64,000 bases of DNA from Cinclus cinclus (Eukaryota > Chordata > Aves > Passeriformes > Cinclidae), in the NCBI RefSeq assembly GCF_963662255.1, contig NC_085047.1, forward strand, positions 105,580,181 to 105,644,180, read 5' to 3'. The notes beneath the pieces are model-generated. The model made no database searches. It was not told the DNA's origin and worked only from the letters and a program-made list of their open reading frames with translations. This document shows, in pieces, positions 26,213-37,806 of the stretch. Both the position numbers and the translations under genes were made by a program. Numbering within the stretch: the first letter of the stretch is position 1; every line of letters begins with the position of its first letter.

Positions 26213-27869
26213 CCTCTTAGGGAGTCCTATTTCCCTTTGATTTCAATTGGAATTGTGGTACATTTAAGTAGGCATAAGGACTCAAAACTTTTGGGATTTG
26301 GTTATTTTATCTGTGGTAGCATAATTTCAGAAGTGTAAAATAACAAAGCTTCTTTGTAATTCACTAAAAATATTGATAAGTTTTGGGTTTAAATTCTTTC
26401 ACAGATACAGGGTATGATGTGGAAAACATAGCTGCCAGCTTAATTTATTCATTCCAGGTGCTGAGAACCAGTTGAATCTTTCTGCATCTTCCCAGGAGGG
26501 TGAGCATTTGAAGACATCACACCAAAGCCCTGAGTGCATTAACAAAAGAAACCTTGGAGAGGAACATGCTTTACCTATGCCAAAAGACTGAACACTATTG
26601 AAGGTGGATTTTGTCTCCCAGATGACTTTCTGAAAGGTAATTTAACCTCCTCTCTGGGCTTTGTTTTGTGAAAACCAGCTACTCCAAATGTCTGTTGGTG
26701 CTTTCTCAGTGCTAAAGGTCGTGTATGTGGTCAGGAAAGCAACCAAACGTTTCCTCCCCTTGACACCTTGGTTGTGCAGCTCAGACAGGACTGAAACTGC
26801 TATTTAGCAATGAATTAGAGATATGGTTCAGAACAAAATGGGAAGCAGATGAGTAAGTATATGCCAATTTTTCATAGCCTTTTTTCACCAAGAATCACAC
26901 TTCCAAGTGTCAAGTGGGTGAAAGCATACAAAGGTGTTTTGCTTTGAATCAAAGGGTCAAGTATTTCAATATGGGTTTGTCTTTGGAATTAATTTAATGT
27001 AATACATGCTCTTTTCCCCTCCCCTTTTTCTAGCACTCTAGTTCCTGAAATATATATGATGATGCATGAAGCACAAATAACTGGTTACCATAGGAACAAC
27101 TGTAATAGTGATCCCAAAGCAAGGTTGGCCTTTTTTCAGGATTTTTTTTCCCCCCTTAATACCATCCTTTGTATTTACATAAAGATCCTAGCCCCCTTTC
27201 ATTTTCAAATAATTCTGGAAAAAAAAAAATCCTCCGATTTAATATGATTTGACTATAAATTGATAAAATTTCAGCGTGTTTGTAGCAGCCCTCTGGCCTT
27301 ACGCATTTTTTTACTGGTAAAGGGATGAACACTAGAAGAATTTGGTATCCATGGCATTGTAAATGACAACCTTTTGGTAAGCCTTACTGCTTTAAATATT
27401 GCTGTGATGGCATTACTGAACTAAGCAAGGCATTTATTATATTTTTCTCTTTTTTTCATCTGTCATAAGTTACCCTTTTACCACATCCTGGCATACAAGT
27501 ATGAGAAAATGCAAATATGTGTGAGCATAAAACACACAAAATAGCAGGTTAATTTTGATTCTTCTAAATGTTAATGGTATTACCTGTTATTATCTAGCTC
27601 TGCACACATCATCAGGGTCATAAACTGGGTTTCAGACATGCACTAACATACTGCCACAGTCCTATGCATAGGTTTATGGGGAAGTAATCAAGGATCAATC
27701 TGCCTCCTTCCTTAGTTTCCCAGGGAAATTGAGGGAGCCCTGTTTTATAACAACATTCAAATTTCTTGAGTATTGGTGAAGGCTCTATGATTCTGTTGAG
27801 AAAGGAGGTGATAGAGCAGCTTGGTGGTCACCAGGCTGTAGAGGAGAGGAATCCCTCTGCAGACATCCC
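26213..27869. other. Unique DNA with an RFX-like X-box
   Basis: No gene was recognised. The segment 26440-26780 is less AT-rich than its surroundings. An X-box match at 27084-27097 is listed separately. Confidence 0.5.
27084..27097. promoter_or_regulatory. X-box (RFX factor) consensus match
   Basis: GTTACCATAGGAAC fits the RFX consensus GTHNYY-AT-RRNAAC at every position. Such motifs bind RFX factors, for example in ciliary gene promoters and in distal elements. No gene start is visible beside it, so it may be a distal element or a chance match. Confidence 0.4.
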
Positions 27870-28086
27870 TGTGAGGGCCCCCTGGAACCTCCTTTGAGAT
27901 AAGAAAAACTACTTGCTTAAAATGACTCATGTTAGAAAATATGTAAGCTCTTCTTATCTTTTTAGAATATTATTGGTTAGGTTTGGTTCTTTATAATTGG
28001 TTGTGCCAAACAAAGAAAGATAATGTAGTTGGCCAAAATGTGTTAACCCTGTTTTCCATTGGTTTCCTTGTGATCCCCCCAAACCC

Positions 28087-28094
28087 TATAAAAG
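28087..28094 (+). promoter_or_regulatory. TATA box of the LTR promoter
   Basis: TATAAAAG lies 25 bases after the last inverted CCAAT box and 55 bases before AATAAA, the spacing expected of a retroviral U3-R promoter. A CACGTG E-box at 28097-28102 follows at once. Confidence 0.7.
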
Positions 28095-28148
28095 TACACG
28101 TGTGATCCCCCATCTTTGGATTTGTAGCCTGACCCCTTCACGGACGAT

Positions 28149-28154
28149 AATAAA
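28149..28154 (+). terminator. Poly(A) signal of the LTR
   Basis: AATAAA is followed by GCCTGTGC and, within about 40 bases, a GT-rich stretch typical of a downstream element. Confidence 0.7.
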
Positions 28155-28212
28155 GCCTGTGCAAAAAGTCTGAGCTGCTCTCCTGGTGTTTTTATACCAA
28201 CTGGAAACTACA

Positions 28213-30288
28213 GGTTTCTGTGAGAAACCATGAAGCTGAGTGCCTGAAAGGCCAGCGCTCACAAACCTTGGAACAAGAAAAAGAAAACCAGGCAAGGTAA
28301 AGTTACACCAGGCATTTGGTCAAAGTCAACCTATCACAAGCAATCATTAACTTAATCTCCACTTTGAGTAGTACAAATGAATAGGGGAAACAGTAAATGC
28401 CTCACAGGGATTCCTTGGAGAGAAAGAATTTCAGTTTAAAACAAATAAAAGCTTATTTTGTCATACATATAACAGTGTTCAGCTTAAAAATATAATTAAA
28501 AATTAATAAGGAGAAGCTGTAAAATGGCCATTGATAGAGAATGCGAGCTACATGTGATTGGAGAGCTCTGTCTGCATTGCTGTATTTGAACATAGAAGTT
28601 CTAAGTCCCATGGTTTGCCAGAGTGCTGGGATACAGGGCTGCATTCACACTGCAGCCACAGCAATTTATATGGAGTTTTAAGTGGTTATGAGATTGCTGT
28701 ATGTGGCAGATCTGGACTGCTCAACACTCTACACTGCAGTCACCAAAACACCTGAAGCAGTGATATACAAATTTTGAACAGTTTGTAATTTTCTGACAAA
28801 AAACATGTTTTAGGGAAAACCCATATATCAAATCTATTCTATCTACTCTTCTCCTGTCTAACAAAAAATTAGAGATATTCTGCCTCTGTAGTTTAAGAAA
28901 ATGGTCACTGTTGCAAAGTCACCTTTCAGAATCGAAGGATTTTTGCAGTCTGTAGAAAAACTGCATCAGCTGAAAAAGTAAATTATAATAAATGGTGGCC
29001 TCTGTTCCTTTCTGAAGTGATACATTATATACCTCATGTACTTTTAGGTAATTGTGAAATTTACTGAGACTTTTCCATCCACAGAAAAAGCTACTGTAAG
29101 TTTTTTGTTACCACAGGCTTTTAATGTTTTTTCCCACGCTAACTATTTAATTTGGTTGCAAAGCAGATTCACATCATCTTTTTTTTTTTTTTTTTTCAAT
29201 TTGACATATAGAATTTAATTATAGTAAACATTTGACACTAATTAGATGGTAGCTTTAGGGGACCTGATGTAATTTATTAGATTTAGACATTTAACTGCAG
29301 TGCAGTTAGTGTGTAACCATGTTTAGGGGTACAAGTTCTACAAAACAGTAAATAATTTACATATACTTACTGCTTCATTAATCTATGTGTCTGGATACCT
29401 AAAAATGTAAGGTGTAATATGCATTTTATTAGGCAATGAAGAGGGGAAAAATAATTGTCATGTAAGAGAGAATAGAACTTTTGCAAAAATGCCGAAGCAC
29501 TCAGGGATAAAAAACTCCTAGATGCTCTTTCTACTCTTTCTCCAGAGGATTTGCACCCTGTCATTCCTTAGAGGATGTTTCTCATGGCACAAAGGTAGCA
29601 AGTACCTTTAGGTGGGGCTAGTTAAAGACTATAAGGTTACTGCTGTTTCCTCACGTTATCAAGTCTGTTTCTACCTTGCTCAGCACATCTGAACACGGGG
29701 TTTTCCTAACCCAGGGCATCAAAGTGATCCAGGCATTTAAGTTACCATTTCAGAAAATAAATTATGGAAAGCTGGGCCTAATTAGCAACTTCTAGGAGCG
29801 GGAGGGGAAACGACAAGCAGGGAGGTTGTGCAGAGCTGAAGCCCTCTGTGCAGAATGGTAAAACAATGAAGAACTGCAGAGCACCATCAGAGTCTGAACT
29901 AGCTAACCCTGCTCAAAAATTATCTCAGTGCAGGAAATTCACAGTATTAACTATGTTAGCTTCTGTTTACTGTAGAAGGACTGTTTCTGCTGTTTCCTGG
30001 TAACACTGAATCACTTTGATGAATAATAGGAAAAATGTAAATAAGATATTCTCTGAGTTATGTTGCAAAAGCTGAGAAAATTTCTTTTCCCTAGCAGAAA
30101 TTTTCCACAAAATATTCCTTTTGTTAGAAAGTAAAAATTACTGCTGATGAATTTTTTTTTCAGAAAACAACTTTCTAATTTGAGAAATAAAATATTTAAT
30201 AACAAAGAAAAATGTTTTGACTGTGACCAAATAGATATTTAATTTTGCTTTTTTTTTTCATTTGAAAATGAAATTGTCAGTAAAATTT
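28213..30288. other. AT-rich unique DNA
   Basis: No gene or internal retroviral sequence follows the LTR. A T run of 18 lies at 29179-29196. Confidence 0.5.
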
Positions 30289-30615
30289 AAACTTCATCAA
30301 ATTCAACAAGGCCAAGTGAAGGTTCTTCAGCTGGGTGAGGGCAATCCCAAACAGGATGGGAGAAGGGTCCAGTGAGACCTTATTTTGGCTTTTTAATTCT
30401 TAAAGGGGTTTATGAGAAAGGGGCAGATATTTTGGTAGAGCCTTTAGCAGTAGGACAAGAGGTAATGGTTTTAACCTAAAAGAGGTGGTAGATGCTCCAT
30501 TCCTGAAAGCATTCAAGGCCAGGTTTAACAGGGTTCTGAGCAACCTTACCTAGTTGATGTAATTTCCTATGGCAGAGGAGGTTTGACCAGATGACCCAAC
30601 CCAAACCACTGCAGG
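30289..30615 (+). mobile_element. CR1 LINE 3' fragment with internal deletions
   Basis: It starts at the CR1 segment 'aaattcaacaaggccaagtg', jumps to the 'agtgagaccttattttggct' and 'ggacaagaggtaatggtttt' segments, then to 'attcaaggccaggtttaaca', and ends in CCAACCCAAACCACTG. Large parts of the middle are missing. It is a dead copy. Confidence 0.85.
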
Positions 30616-32218
30616 AAAAATAAAAAATAAGTGTTAACATCACCATTGTTCTTGACTGATTAGATTTTAACTGGTCTCAGTATTTTTTTCAAAATACCAA
30701 ATATTTTTTTCCAAAATTTCTATTTTGTGATGTGCAAGTCAATCAGCATAAAGAAACAGAGAAAAGCAGAAGTGTACAGAGCTCACATAGCAACAGGGAT
30801 GGATTTTAATAGATCTGATTATGAAGTAGATTGGGGGGGTGTGTGCATGTTGGTGGAGAACTGCAATTATTTTTAATTTGTAATGAAAAGCCAAGAATTT
30901 TCAAGAAGAGGAAAAATTAGACAAGCAAGATAAAAAAGGAATTGAAAATGAGAGCAATAGATAAAATAAAACTCATTTGTCCCTCCTGTTCTATGCATGC
31001 AGTTAACGCAGATTTCTTTCCTTTAGGTTTAGTGGAGTGCTAAAGGCTTCAGTATCTGCTTCTTAGATACTCAAACTTTATTATTGCAGGTTCCCAAGAG
31101 GCCTTATGTTGTAGTAACCACCTAGAGAATAAAAAGCTTATTTGGGAGCCATCTGTGCTTAAACACAAATTGTTGAATACAGTTATTTGGAAGTAGAGTC
31201 ACTGGGACTGGGAAATGAAGTAATTTCAGTACCCCTTTCAATAATATATTTGAGGATGCCAGTGAAGAGATGCAGTCTGTGTTCTGAACCCACTGCACCC
31301 TCAAAAGGGTGACAAACTCAAGTTTATTTTCTTAAGAACAAGAATGATGTTGATTAGAATTTGATTTATGTGTCTTCTGTGTTTATTTGTTTACAAAAAT
31401 TCCCTGCCTCTTCACAGTAGTCCAAATCCTAAGTTGTAGCAGTTTCTATAGCAACTATGCATTTATTATTGAATAAAGAAAGAATTATGTAAACCAAAGC
31501 CATAAACCATACATAAATTATCAATGAATAAATTCCTACTGTCCTGGTTTTTCAGTCCAATTCTTTACAGTTTATATATAAGCAGGTAAGAAATATAAGA
31601 AAATGAAAAGTTGAAAATTTCACTCAGCCTTTTCTTCAGTAACATTATTGAGATAACTACCTGTCTAGAAATTCTGATGGTAACTGACTCAAGTAATTCA
31701 GGAATCATGAGTCATTCCCTTAAAGTGGTTTTTAAAATCTTGAAATTAAAAAAAACCCCGACCCTATGAAAATGACACTGCCACTCTCCCTCCCTCCACC
31801 ATCTCCCCTCTCCCCCAGTTTTTATTTGGTTTGATTGTGGAAGCGTGCTATCAATATTGAAGAACTTTTTTGAAGGTCTAGTTCAAGCTAGCTAGTTGAG
31901 CTATCAAGATTATATTTTAAGGATGGAAACTTATTTTCTGAAATAATTTTGGTATTCTAATAATATGTCCTACCTGCTGATATGCAGCAGTTCCAGTATC
32001 TGTTCTCTCAAAAATTCAAAGATGTACTCAAAGATGGTCATCTAAGCCTTTGAAACTAGTTGTCTCTGTTGATTTACATTATTTGGCTCTATCAGTGCAA
32101 AACAACACCCAAAATTTAATTTACAGCTAGATGTAGCTGAAATTCAGGAACTCCACGCAGGTTTACAGCCTTCAGGCTCTAAATGCCAGGTGAAAGTCAA
32201 AATCTTGGGTTCTTTCAT
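30616..32218. other. AT-rich unique DNA
   Basis: No gene was recognised. It holds a pyrimidine-rich patch at 31780-31820. Confidence 0.5.
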
Positions 32219-32369
32219 GAGAGAGAGAAAGAGAGAAAGAAAGAGAGAAAGAGAGGGAGAGGGAGAGGGAGAGGGAGAGGGAAGGAGAAAAAGAGAGAAA
32301 AAGAGAAAAAGAGAAAAAGAGAAAAAGAGAAAAAGAGAAAAAGAGAGAAAGAGAAAGAGAAAAAGAAAG
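32219..32369 (+). repeat. 150-base pure purine tract
   Basis: The plus strand is G and A only. It moves from GAGAAA units to GAGGGA units (about 32250-32285) and then to GAGAAAAA units. The Lys/Arg/Glu-rich and Phe/Ser/Leu-rich frames through it are artefacts. Confidence 0.95.
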
Positions 32370-34552
32370 CTCCAAATCCTACTGCTGTATTCAATTTTGA
32401 GAGTGAAAATGTAGAAATAAAACATTTTGACACTTTCTGGAATTAAATGTTTTGAAACTTCCATTTGAAAATATTTTAAATGCTGCTGCTGTGAATCAGA
32501 AGAAAATTGTTCTGTTAGGGAAATTTTTTGGCCAAAATTGCAAATCAACTCACAACAGCTGCCAGGCTTTTTGAGGCAGACCGCAAGATCTGAGCTCAGG
32601 GATTCTCATCCATGTAGCTGTGCTGAGCAAAAATTGTCAATAAAAGCCACAACTTATTGCTTATAATTTCTGGCATCCCATGTACTTGCTTATTTAATCT
32701 TTGGCTTTGCCTGAGCTGTTTCAATGTAAAGTAGACTTTCCAAATGAGCAACCACTTTCTAAATGTGTATAAAACCTATGCTGTTATTTTAAGAACGAAA
32801 CCAAATGAATGTACATAGGATAATAAGGTTGTCTCTGTAAGTGCAGTGCATCTTGGTTATCTACATGAGTAACTTCATAAGGTCATAGAATTACCTTCAC
32901 TTATGAAAGCAATGTGTTATGTAACACAACATATATTTATATTTACTATCCAAGTCTTTGACTAAGAAACAGAAGTTTCTGTTTATCACCACGGTTCATC
33001 TCATTATCTCAGTGGGGTATTAAGTATGTTTATTTTAAAGTACTCCTGAATCTTTCCAAAGACAGAAGGCTAAAAAAATCCAGACATACATCATAATTAA
33101 AGTAAAAGATTCAATTTTGTGAAGCAAAGACTGTATTAAAACTTATTTCATGTTTTATATACATATATTAAAAAATAACATGCAAATGTTATACAAATAC
33201 ATCTTTTGGACAATTTTTGCAAGTCTTTCAAACAGGAGCAACTAGTAAAGTCTTAAGCATATTACAATTATTTTACTCATATTCTTAAAAAATAAGAAAG
33301 ACAATCAATGTTTCCAACAGATAGCTAACTTCCATTCTACTCCCCTCCCAACAAATATTTTAAAAATACTGTGTGCCAAACACTAAGAAAAAAGTACTAT
33401 TCTGTGTAGGTCAGTGAGTATGTTGGTTTGGGAAACCAAATGAAATGTGGTATCTCATAAAATATCCCTTCTTTTTAATCTTCATGATATTGTGAGATAA
33501 AAATATAAAGGATTCTAACTTGCTACAAAAGCAAAAGACATATTTCAGTAAAATGTGATAAAATACCTATTCTTGTGTTTCTAGGAATATTAATATGCAT
33601 TGTACAATTTTTGTACAGAAAAAAAAGCCTTTAGCACCTATTGTGGACTTTGCTAAAAAGGCATACCTTACTTAGCTGGTAATACACAAAATAATTGTAT
33701 TTTTCTTAATATTTTTTTAATGAGAACACCATATCTCTATGGACCATGTGGACTGATTCAATACAATGCTGTCCTTCAGTTATAGAATATTTCTATTCAT
33801 AAACTCAAAAAGCAGAATAGTATTTGTGTCATGGACAAAATAATCCTTTGTCCTTTGTTCCTCATTAGAGAGAAATATAAAGGCATTACTGCATTTCTTT
33901 TAATTGATTAATACTGAATACCCTAACTATCTGTGCAATACTAATAATTTATTAACTGAAAAAGTGAGATAGGTAAGAGGTATATAGTAATCAAAGCATT
34001 TGACAGAACATTTGGTCAATCAGAGGTTCAAAACAGAAGTAAAAATGTGAAAAACCATCTCTCAGTCAGCAGCATACCAATGCCACGATCTATTTAATGT
34101 CATTGAACACATGAAGTAGAAGAATAAGAGATGAGTTTCTTGCCCTTTTCTTCCAAACAGGTTCTGGTCAGGGGGACATAAATTCAGACTGTGACTATTG
34201 ATGGTGACAAATGAATGACAAATCAAGCACTCCCTCTTTAGGTTCATCCGTGCTACCTGTAGATGTATCAATGTCCCAAAAACAGATCTTCAGATCATGT
34301 ACTTTCTCTGGCTGGCTACCAAGAGTGGGAGCTGCCAACATGGCCATGCAGTCAACTCAAAATGAAAAACAGCTTCAGAGCCCAACCAAATTCACTTTAA
34401 ACCTTTATTTCTTCCCTCCAGTATTTCCCACTAAACAAGCTGTGTGCTGCAGATTACATTCTCCTAGAAACAAATGCAAGTTGCTCTTGCCTATGTGCAA
34501 AGAACTGGGACTACTGAAAACAGGAAGGACAGGCAAGGAAATCTGTATAAAA
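32370..34552. other. AT-rich unique DNA
   Basis: No gene was recognised. The open frame at 34211-34555 has no domain and runs into the start of a CR1 remnant. Confidence 0.5.
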
Positions 34553-34780
34553 TAGAATCACACAATCATGTAATGATTTGGGTTAAAAATTGCCTTAAAC
34601 ATCATCTAGTTCCAACCCCTCTGCCATGGGCAGGGGCACTTTTCAACAGATCAGGTTACTCAAAGTCTCGCTCGACCTTCCTTTGAACATTTCCAGGGAG
34701 GGAACTTCCCGCCCTTCTCTGGGAAGTTTGTTTTAGTGCCTTATAGTAAATAATTGCTTCTGAATGCATCTGTATTTCTG
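34553..34780 (-). mobile_element. CR1 LINE 3' end
   Basis: Read on plus, the element begins with the CR1 tail (AGAATCACACAATCATG). It is followed by 'catctagttccaacccctct', the 'ccatgggcaggggcac' segment and the 'tcaggttactcaaagtc' segment, then the reverse complement of the terminal coding region. Orientation is therefore minus. It is short because of 5' truncation. Confidence 0.9.
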
Positions 34781-35094
34781 GAATGACATGGAAATCCCAA
34801 CAATTAACTCTGTTGGAGGCCAGTGTGAGCCTGAGGGGGAATGAGTAGCAAAAGCACCCCATTGTGACTAGCACAGTGGTTCCATGTATCTCTGGTAAAG
34901 ACTAGCACAGGAGGAGGTATTTCAAGGACCAAAAAGTGTACCAGTGGACTTTTGGTATATCTGTCTTGGAGACAGAGGAAACTAAAACATTTATCTACCT
35001 TGCTCAATCTCTCAGAGCACCCTTCTGCTGTGGAGTTCAAAGACCATAGGGTACCAATCACTGCCACACACCACTACAAAAAACATGACCATTG
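34781..35094. other. Unassigned DNA between CR1 and an LTR
   Basis: This is moderately GC-rich sequence with an 87-codon minus-strand open frame. It could be leftover retroviral internal sequence or unique DNA; nothing supports either firmly. Confidence 0.35.
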
Positions 35095-35616
35095 TGTCAT
35101 CATTTTGGCCAGGATAGAGTTAATTTTCATCCTGGTAGCTGGTCCAGTGCTGGATTTTAGACTTAGGATGAGAATAATGCTGATAACACACTGATGTTTT
35201 TGTTGTTGCTGAACAGTGTTTACACTAAATAAAAGGCTTTTCAGCTTCTCCACCAGTTCACTAGTGAGGAGGCAGGAGGACACAAGGAGCTTAGATGGGA
35301 CACAGACACGACAGCTGACCCCAGCTGGATAAAGGGATATTCCACTTCATATGACATCATATTGAAAAATAAAACTCAGAGAAATTGACTGGCTCTGGGC
35401 ATTGGTCACAGGGTGGTGAGCAATTGCATTGTACATCAATAGATTTTTTATATTGCTTTATTATTTTTATTGCTTTCCCTTCCTTTTCTGTCCTATTACA
35501 TTTTCTGTATCCCATCTTATGAGTTTTATCTTTTTTCCAATGTTCTACTCCATCCTGTGGCAGAGCACTGTGAAAATGGCTGTATGGTGTTTAGCTACTT
35601 GCCAGGTAAAATGTCA
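35095..35616 (+). mobile_element. Solitary ERVL-type LTR
   Basis: It follows a common avian ERVL-type LTR in order. The start is TGTCATCATTTTGGCCAGGA. Next come 'tagagttaattttc', 'gctgataacacactgatgtt', a 'gctgaacagtgtttacac' segment and 'gacagctgaccccagctgga'. It continues with 'aaagggatattccacttcat' and the late 'ggtgtttagctacttgccag' segment, and ends in CA at about 35616. No matching target duplication was found at the presumed ends, and no gag-pol sequence adjoins it, so it is probably a solo LTR formed by recombination. Family naming is from recognition only. Confidence 0.88.
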
Positions 35617-36287
35617 ACCTTATCCCTGTGTTCACTGCTAATGCATTTTGGTTGTGTGTTTGAGTTTGGTTAGGAAGGGTTGCAATTTATGCTTCACCAT
35701 GGTCATACAATTCACAGAAATGAACCAGCAGAATTTCTGCAAAAATTTTTGTTTAGAAGAACTCCTTACCTACATTACCAAGGACATGCACATAGTGACT
35801 TCTGAAGTTGCTCATCTTTTCCTTTCCTTACAAATTGTAAAAGTTCACATGTTCTCTAGTAGAAGGATTTCCTGAACAATCTCTGAATGCTCCACATTTG
35901 ACAGGGCAATGAGCCTCAGTGAAATGCTGTAGCATGTCTGCTCAGGTTTCATGAGAGGAAATGGTGATGAGAGGTCTTCAGGTCTCAGAGCAAAGCAGTG
36001 GCACATGTGGCAGCCATGGCAGGGAGGTGGGTATCTTTGTAGAACGGTGAGTTAATGAGTTCTGACATGACTGTAGCAGTATGAGTCAGCACAACAGAAT
36101 CACTGCTGCTCTTATAAAATCAGTGGGTGCCTGCAAGTCATAACATTGCAGTATTACCAAGATATTGTCTTTCCCCATCACTAATCAGTTGCATAATTTC
36201 TGGGGTTTTCCTGGCATTTGATTTTCCTTAACTTTCTTACACATATGATCGTGTGTGTACAAGCAAATCACACAAAGTTCAAGGAAC
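35617..36287. other. Unique DNA between LTR and CR1
   Basis: No gene was recognised. Confidence 0.5.
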
Positions 36288-36515
36288 CATAGAACCACAG
36301 AATAGAATGCAGTTCCTGAGGTAGAAGGAACCCACAAGGACCATTAAGTCCAACTCATGTGGCTGCACAGGACAGCCCCAAGAGCCACACCATATGCCTG
36401 AGAGCATTGTCCAATCACTTATCAAATGCTGGCAGGCTGATTCTGTGACCACTTCCCTGGGGAGCCTGTTCCAGTGCCCAACCACCCTCTGGGTGAAGTT
36501 ATGATGGCTTCTTTG
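36288..36515 (-). mobile_element. CR1 LINE 3' end, relatively well preserved
   Basis: Reading on plus, the CR1 tail 'catagaaccacagaatagaa' leads to 'ccacaaggaccattaagtcc', 'agccacaccatatgcctgag' and 'tgtgaccacttccctgggga', then to 'ccagtgcccaaccaccctct'. Orientation is minus. Similarity to the family by eye is higher than for other copies here, so it is probably among the younger ones. Confidence 0.92.
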
Positions 36516-36590
36516 ATCTGATTATGGGATCTTTAAACATGCTATTAATGGACCAGAGTTCTGATAGTCAGTGAAGCAAAACTGTAGTAA

Positions 36591-36792
36591 TCTCCTCTCC
36601 TCTCCTCTCCTCTCCTCTCCTCTCCTCTCCTCTCCTCTCCTCTCCTCTCCTCTCCTCTCCTCTCCTCTCCTCTCCTCTCCTCTCCTCTCCTCTCCTCTCC
36701 TCTCCTCTCCTCTCCTCTCCTCTCCTCTCCTCTCCTCTCCTCTCCTCTCCTCTCCTCTCCTCTCCTCTCCTCTCCTCTCCTCTCCTCTCCTC
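36591..36792 (+). repeat. Perfect (TCTCC)40 pentanucleotide array
   Basis: Forty perfect copies of the pentamer TCTCC, with no substitution or slippage, plus two trailing bases. It is the same pentamer and the same strand as the array at 17191. The Arg-Gly-Glu-Glu frames on minus and Leu-Leu-Ser-Ser-Pro frame on plus are artefacts. Confidence 0.98.
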
Positions 36793-37806
36793 GCACTCAA
36801 GCACACAAAGTAAAACTATTTTATACTTGGGACCAATTTAAGTGTCTGAACAACTAGTAAATGTCTTTGAGTCATCAAAGACATTCCGTTCCAAGTTTCC
36901 TCATGCATAAATTAATGAACATTTCCTATAAAATATTTTCCTATTTACTTTTAATAGCCGTGAAAATACATCACTGACATGATTTAATCTTTTGGATAGA
37001 CTGGTGAGAATAGCTTAGTTTTCCTAAATATAGTTGATATTTCTTGTGTTACAGAATGAATTTTAGTAATAGAAAGGGTTCATGGTTTGAAGTGATTATA
37101 TTTAAAGCATTCAATATGGTTTCAATGAGACCAAGTAAGTGTGTCTTCTTCTTTGTTTACTTTGTTTTTCACCTTGGAAGAAATGGAGAGGCTGAATATA
37201 CGAATACCATCTGGGAGTAAAACATTCAAATAACTCAGTGTTATGAAACATTCTGTATTTTTTCATGCATTCACTGATTAAAATCAATCTTTCTATTTTA
37301 TGGATTCTTTCCTAGGTGACAGTACTGTAAGTTTCAATTTTATTAACCATGTCTGCTTATCTTAATAACATATCCATAGCTCAAAGTTGGGTGTATTAAA
37401 AACAGACATTTCAGCAGCTGACTACACTTATCAGCATTTGTAACATCAAGTTCTATTTTTATTTTCAGGCTGTAACTAGCCTCGAAATTGTTTCTGCAAG
37501 CTCTAACCCAGTGACCATTTTCCTAATATGACTTATTAGTTTGAGCTGTGCAGAAGCTCAGAATAGCCTTTATGTGCCATTTTACCAGTGTTGTCATAAT
37601 GCTTTCAAAACAATCATGGATTCTATGCATTGACAACACTTCATGTCAGGTTTAATTTTCATAAATTTTCATTTGATGAAAATCAGACTGAAAGAAAGTA
37701 CTCTAAAAGTAAAATTAATTGGCACATTACAGTTTTATCACAGCTTGAAAGACACCAAAAAATTAAACAGAACCTAATCTTCCATATATTTAGTCAGTCC
37801 TTAGGT
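36793..37806. other. AT-rich unique DNA
   Basis: No gene was recognised. Confidence 0.5.

Larger units (their letters stand above)
27870..28212 (+). mobile_element. Solitary retroviral LTR, class I-like
   Basis: This looks like a compact endogenous retrovirus LTR in sense orientation. It opens with TGTGAGGG and closes with AACTACA, consistent with TG...CA ends. The presumed U3 has three ATTGG (inverted CCAAT) boxes at 27972-27976, 27996-28000 and 28058-28062, then a TATA box TATAAAAG at 28087-28094. An AATAAA poly(A) signal follows at 28149-28154, then a GT-rich 3' part. The short R and about 340-base length fit gamma-like (class I) LTRs. No target duplication, primer binding site or internal genes were seen, so it is probably solitary, and the ends are approximate. 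Confidence 0.75.

Noticed and set aside
32144..32548. Basic Lys/Arg/Glu-rich protein and Phe/Ser/Leu-rich protein on opposite strands
   Set aside because: Both come from the purine tract and have no non-repeat domain.
36522..36813. Several open frames of Arg-Gly-Glu-Glu or Leu-Ser-Ser-Pro repeats
   Set aside because: They are translations of the perfect TCTCC array on both strands.
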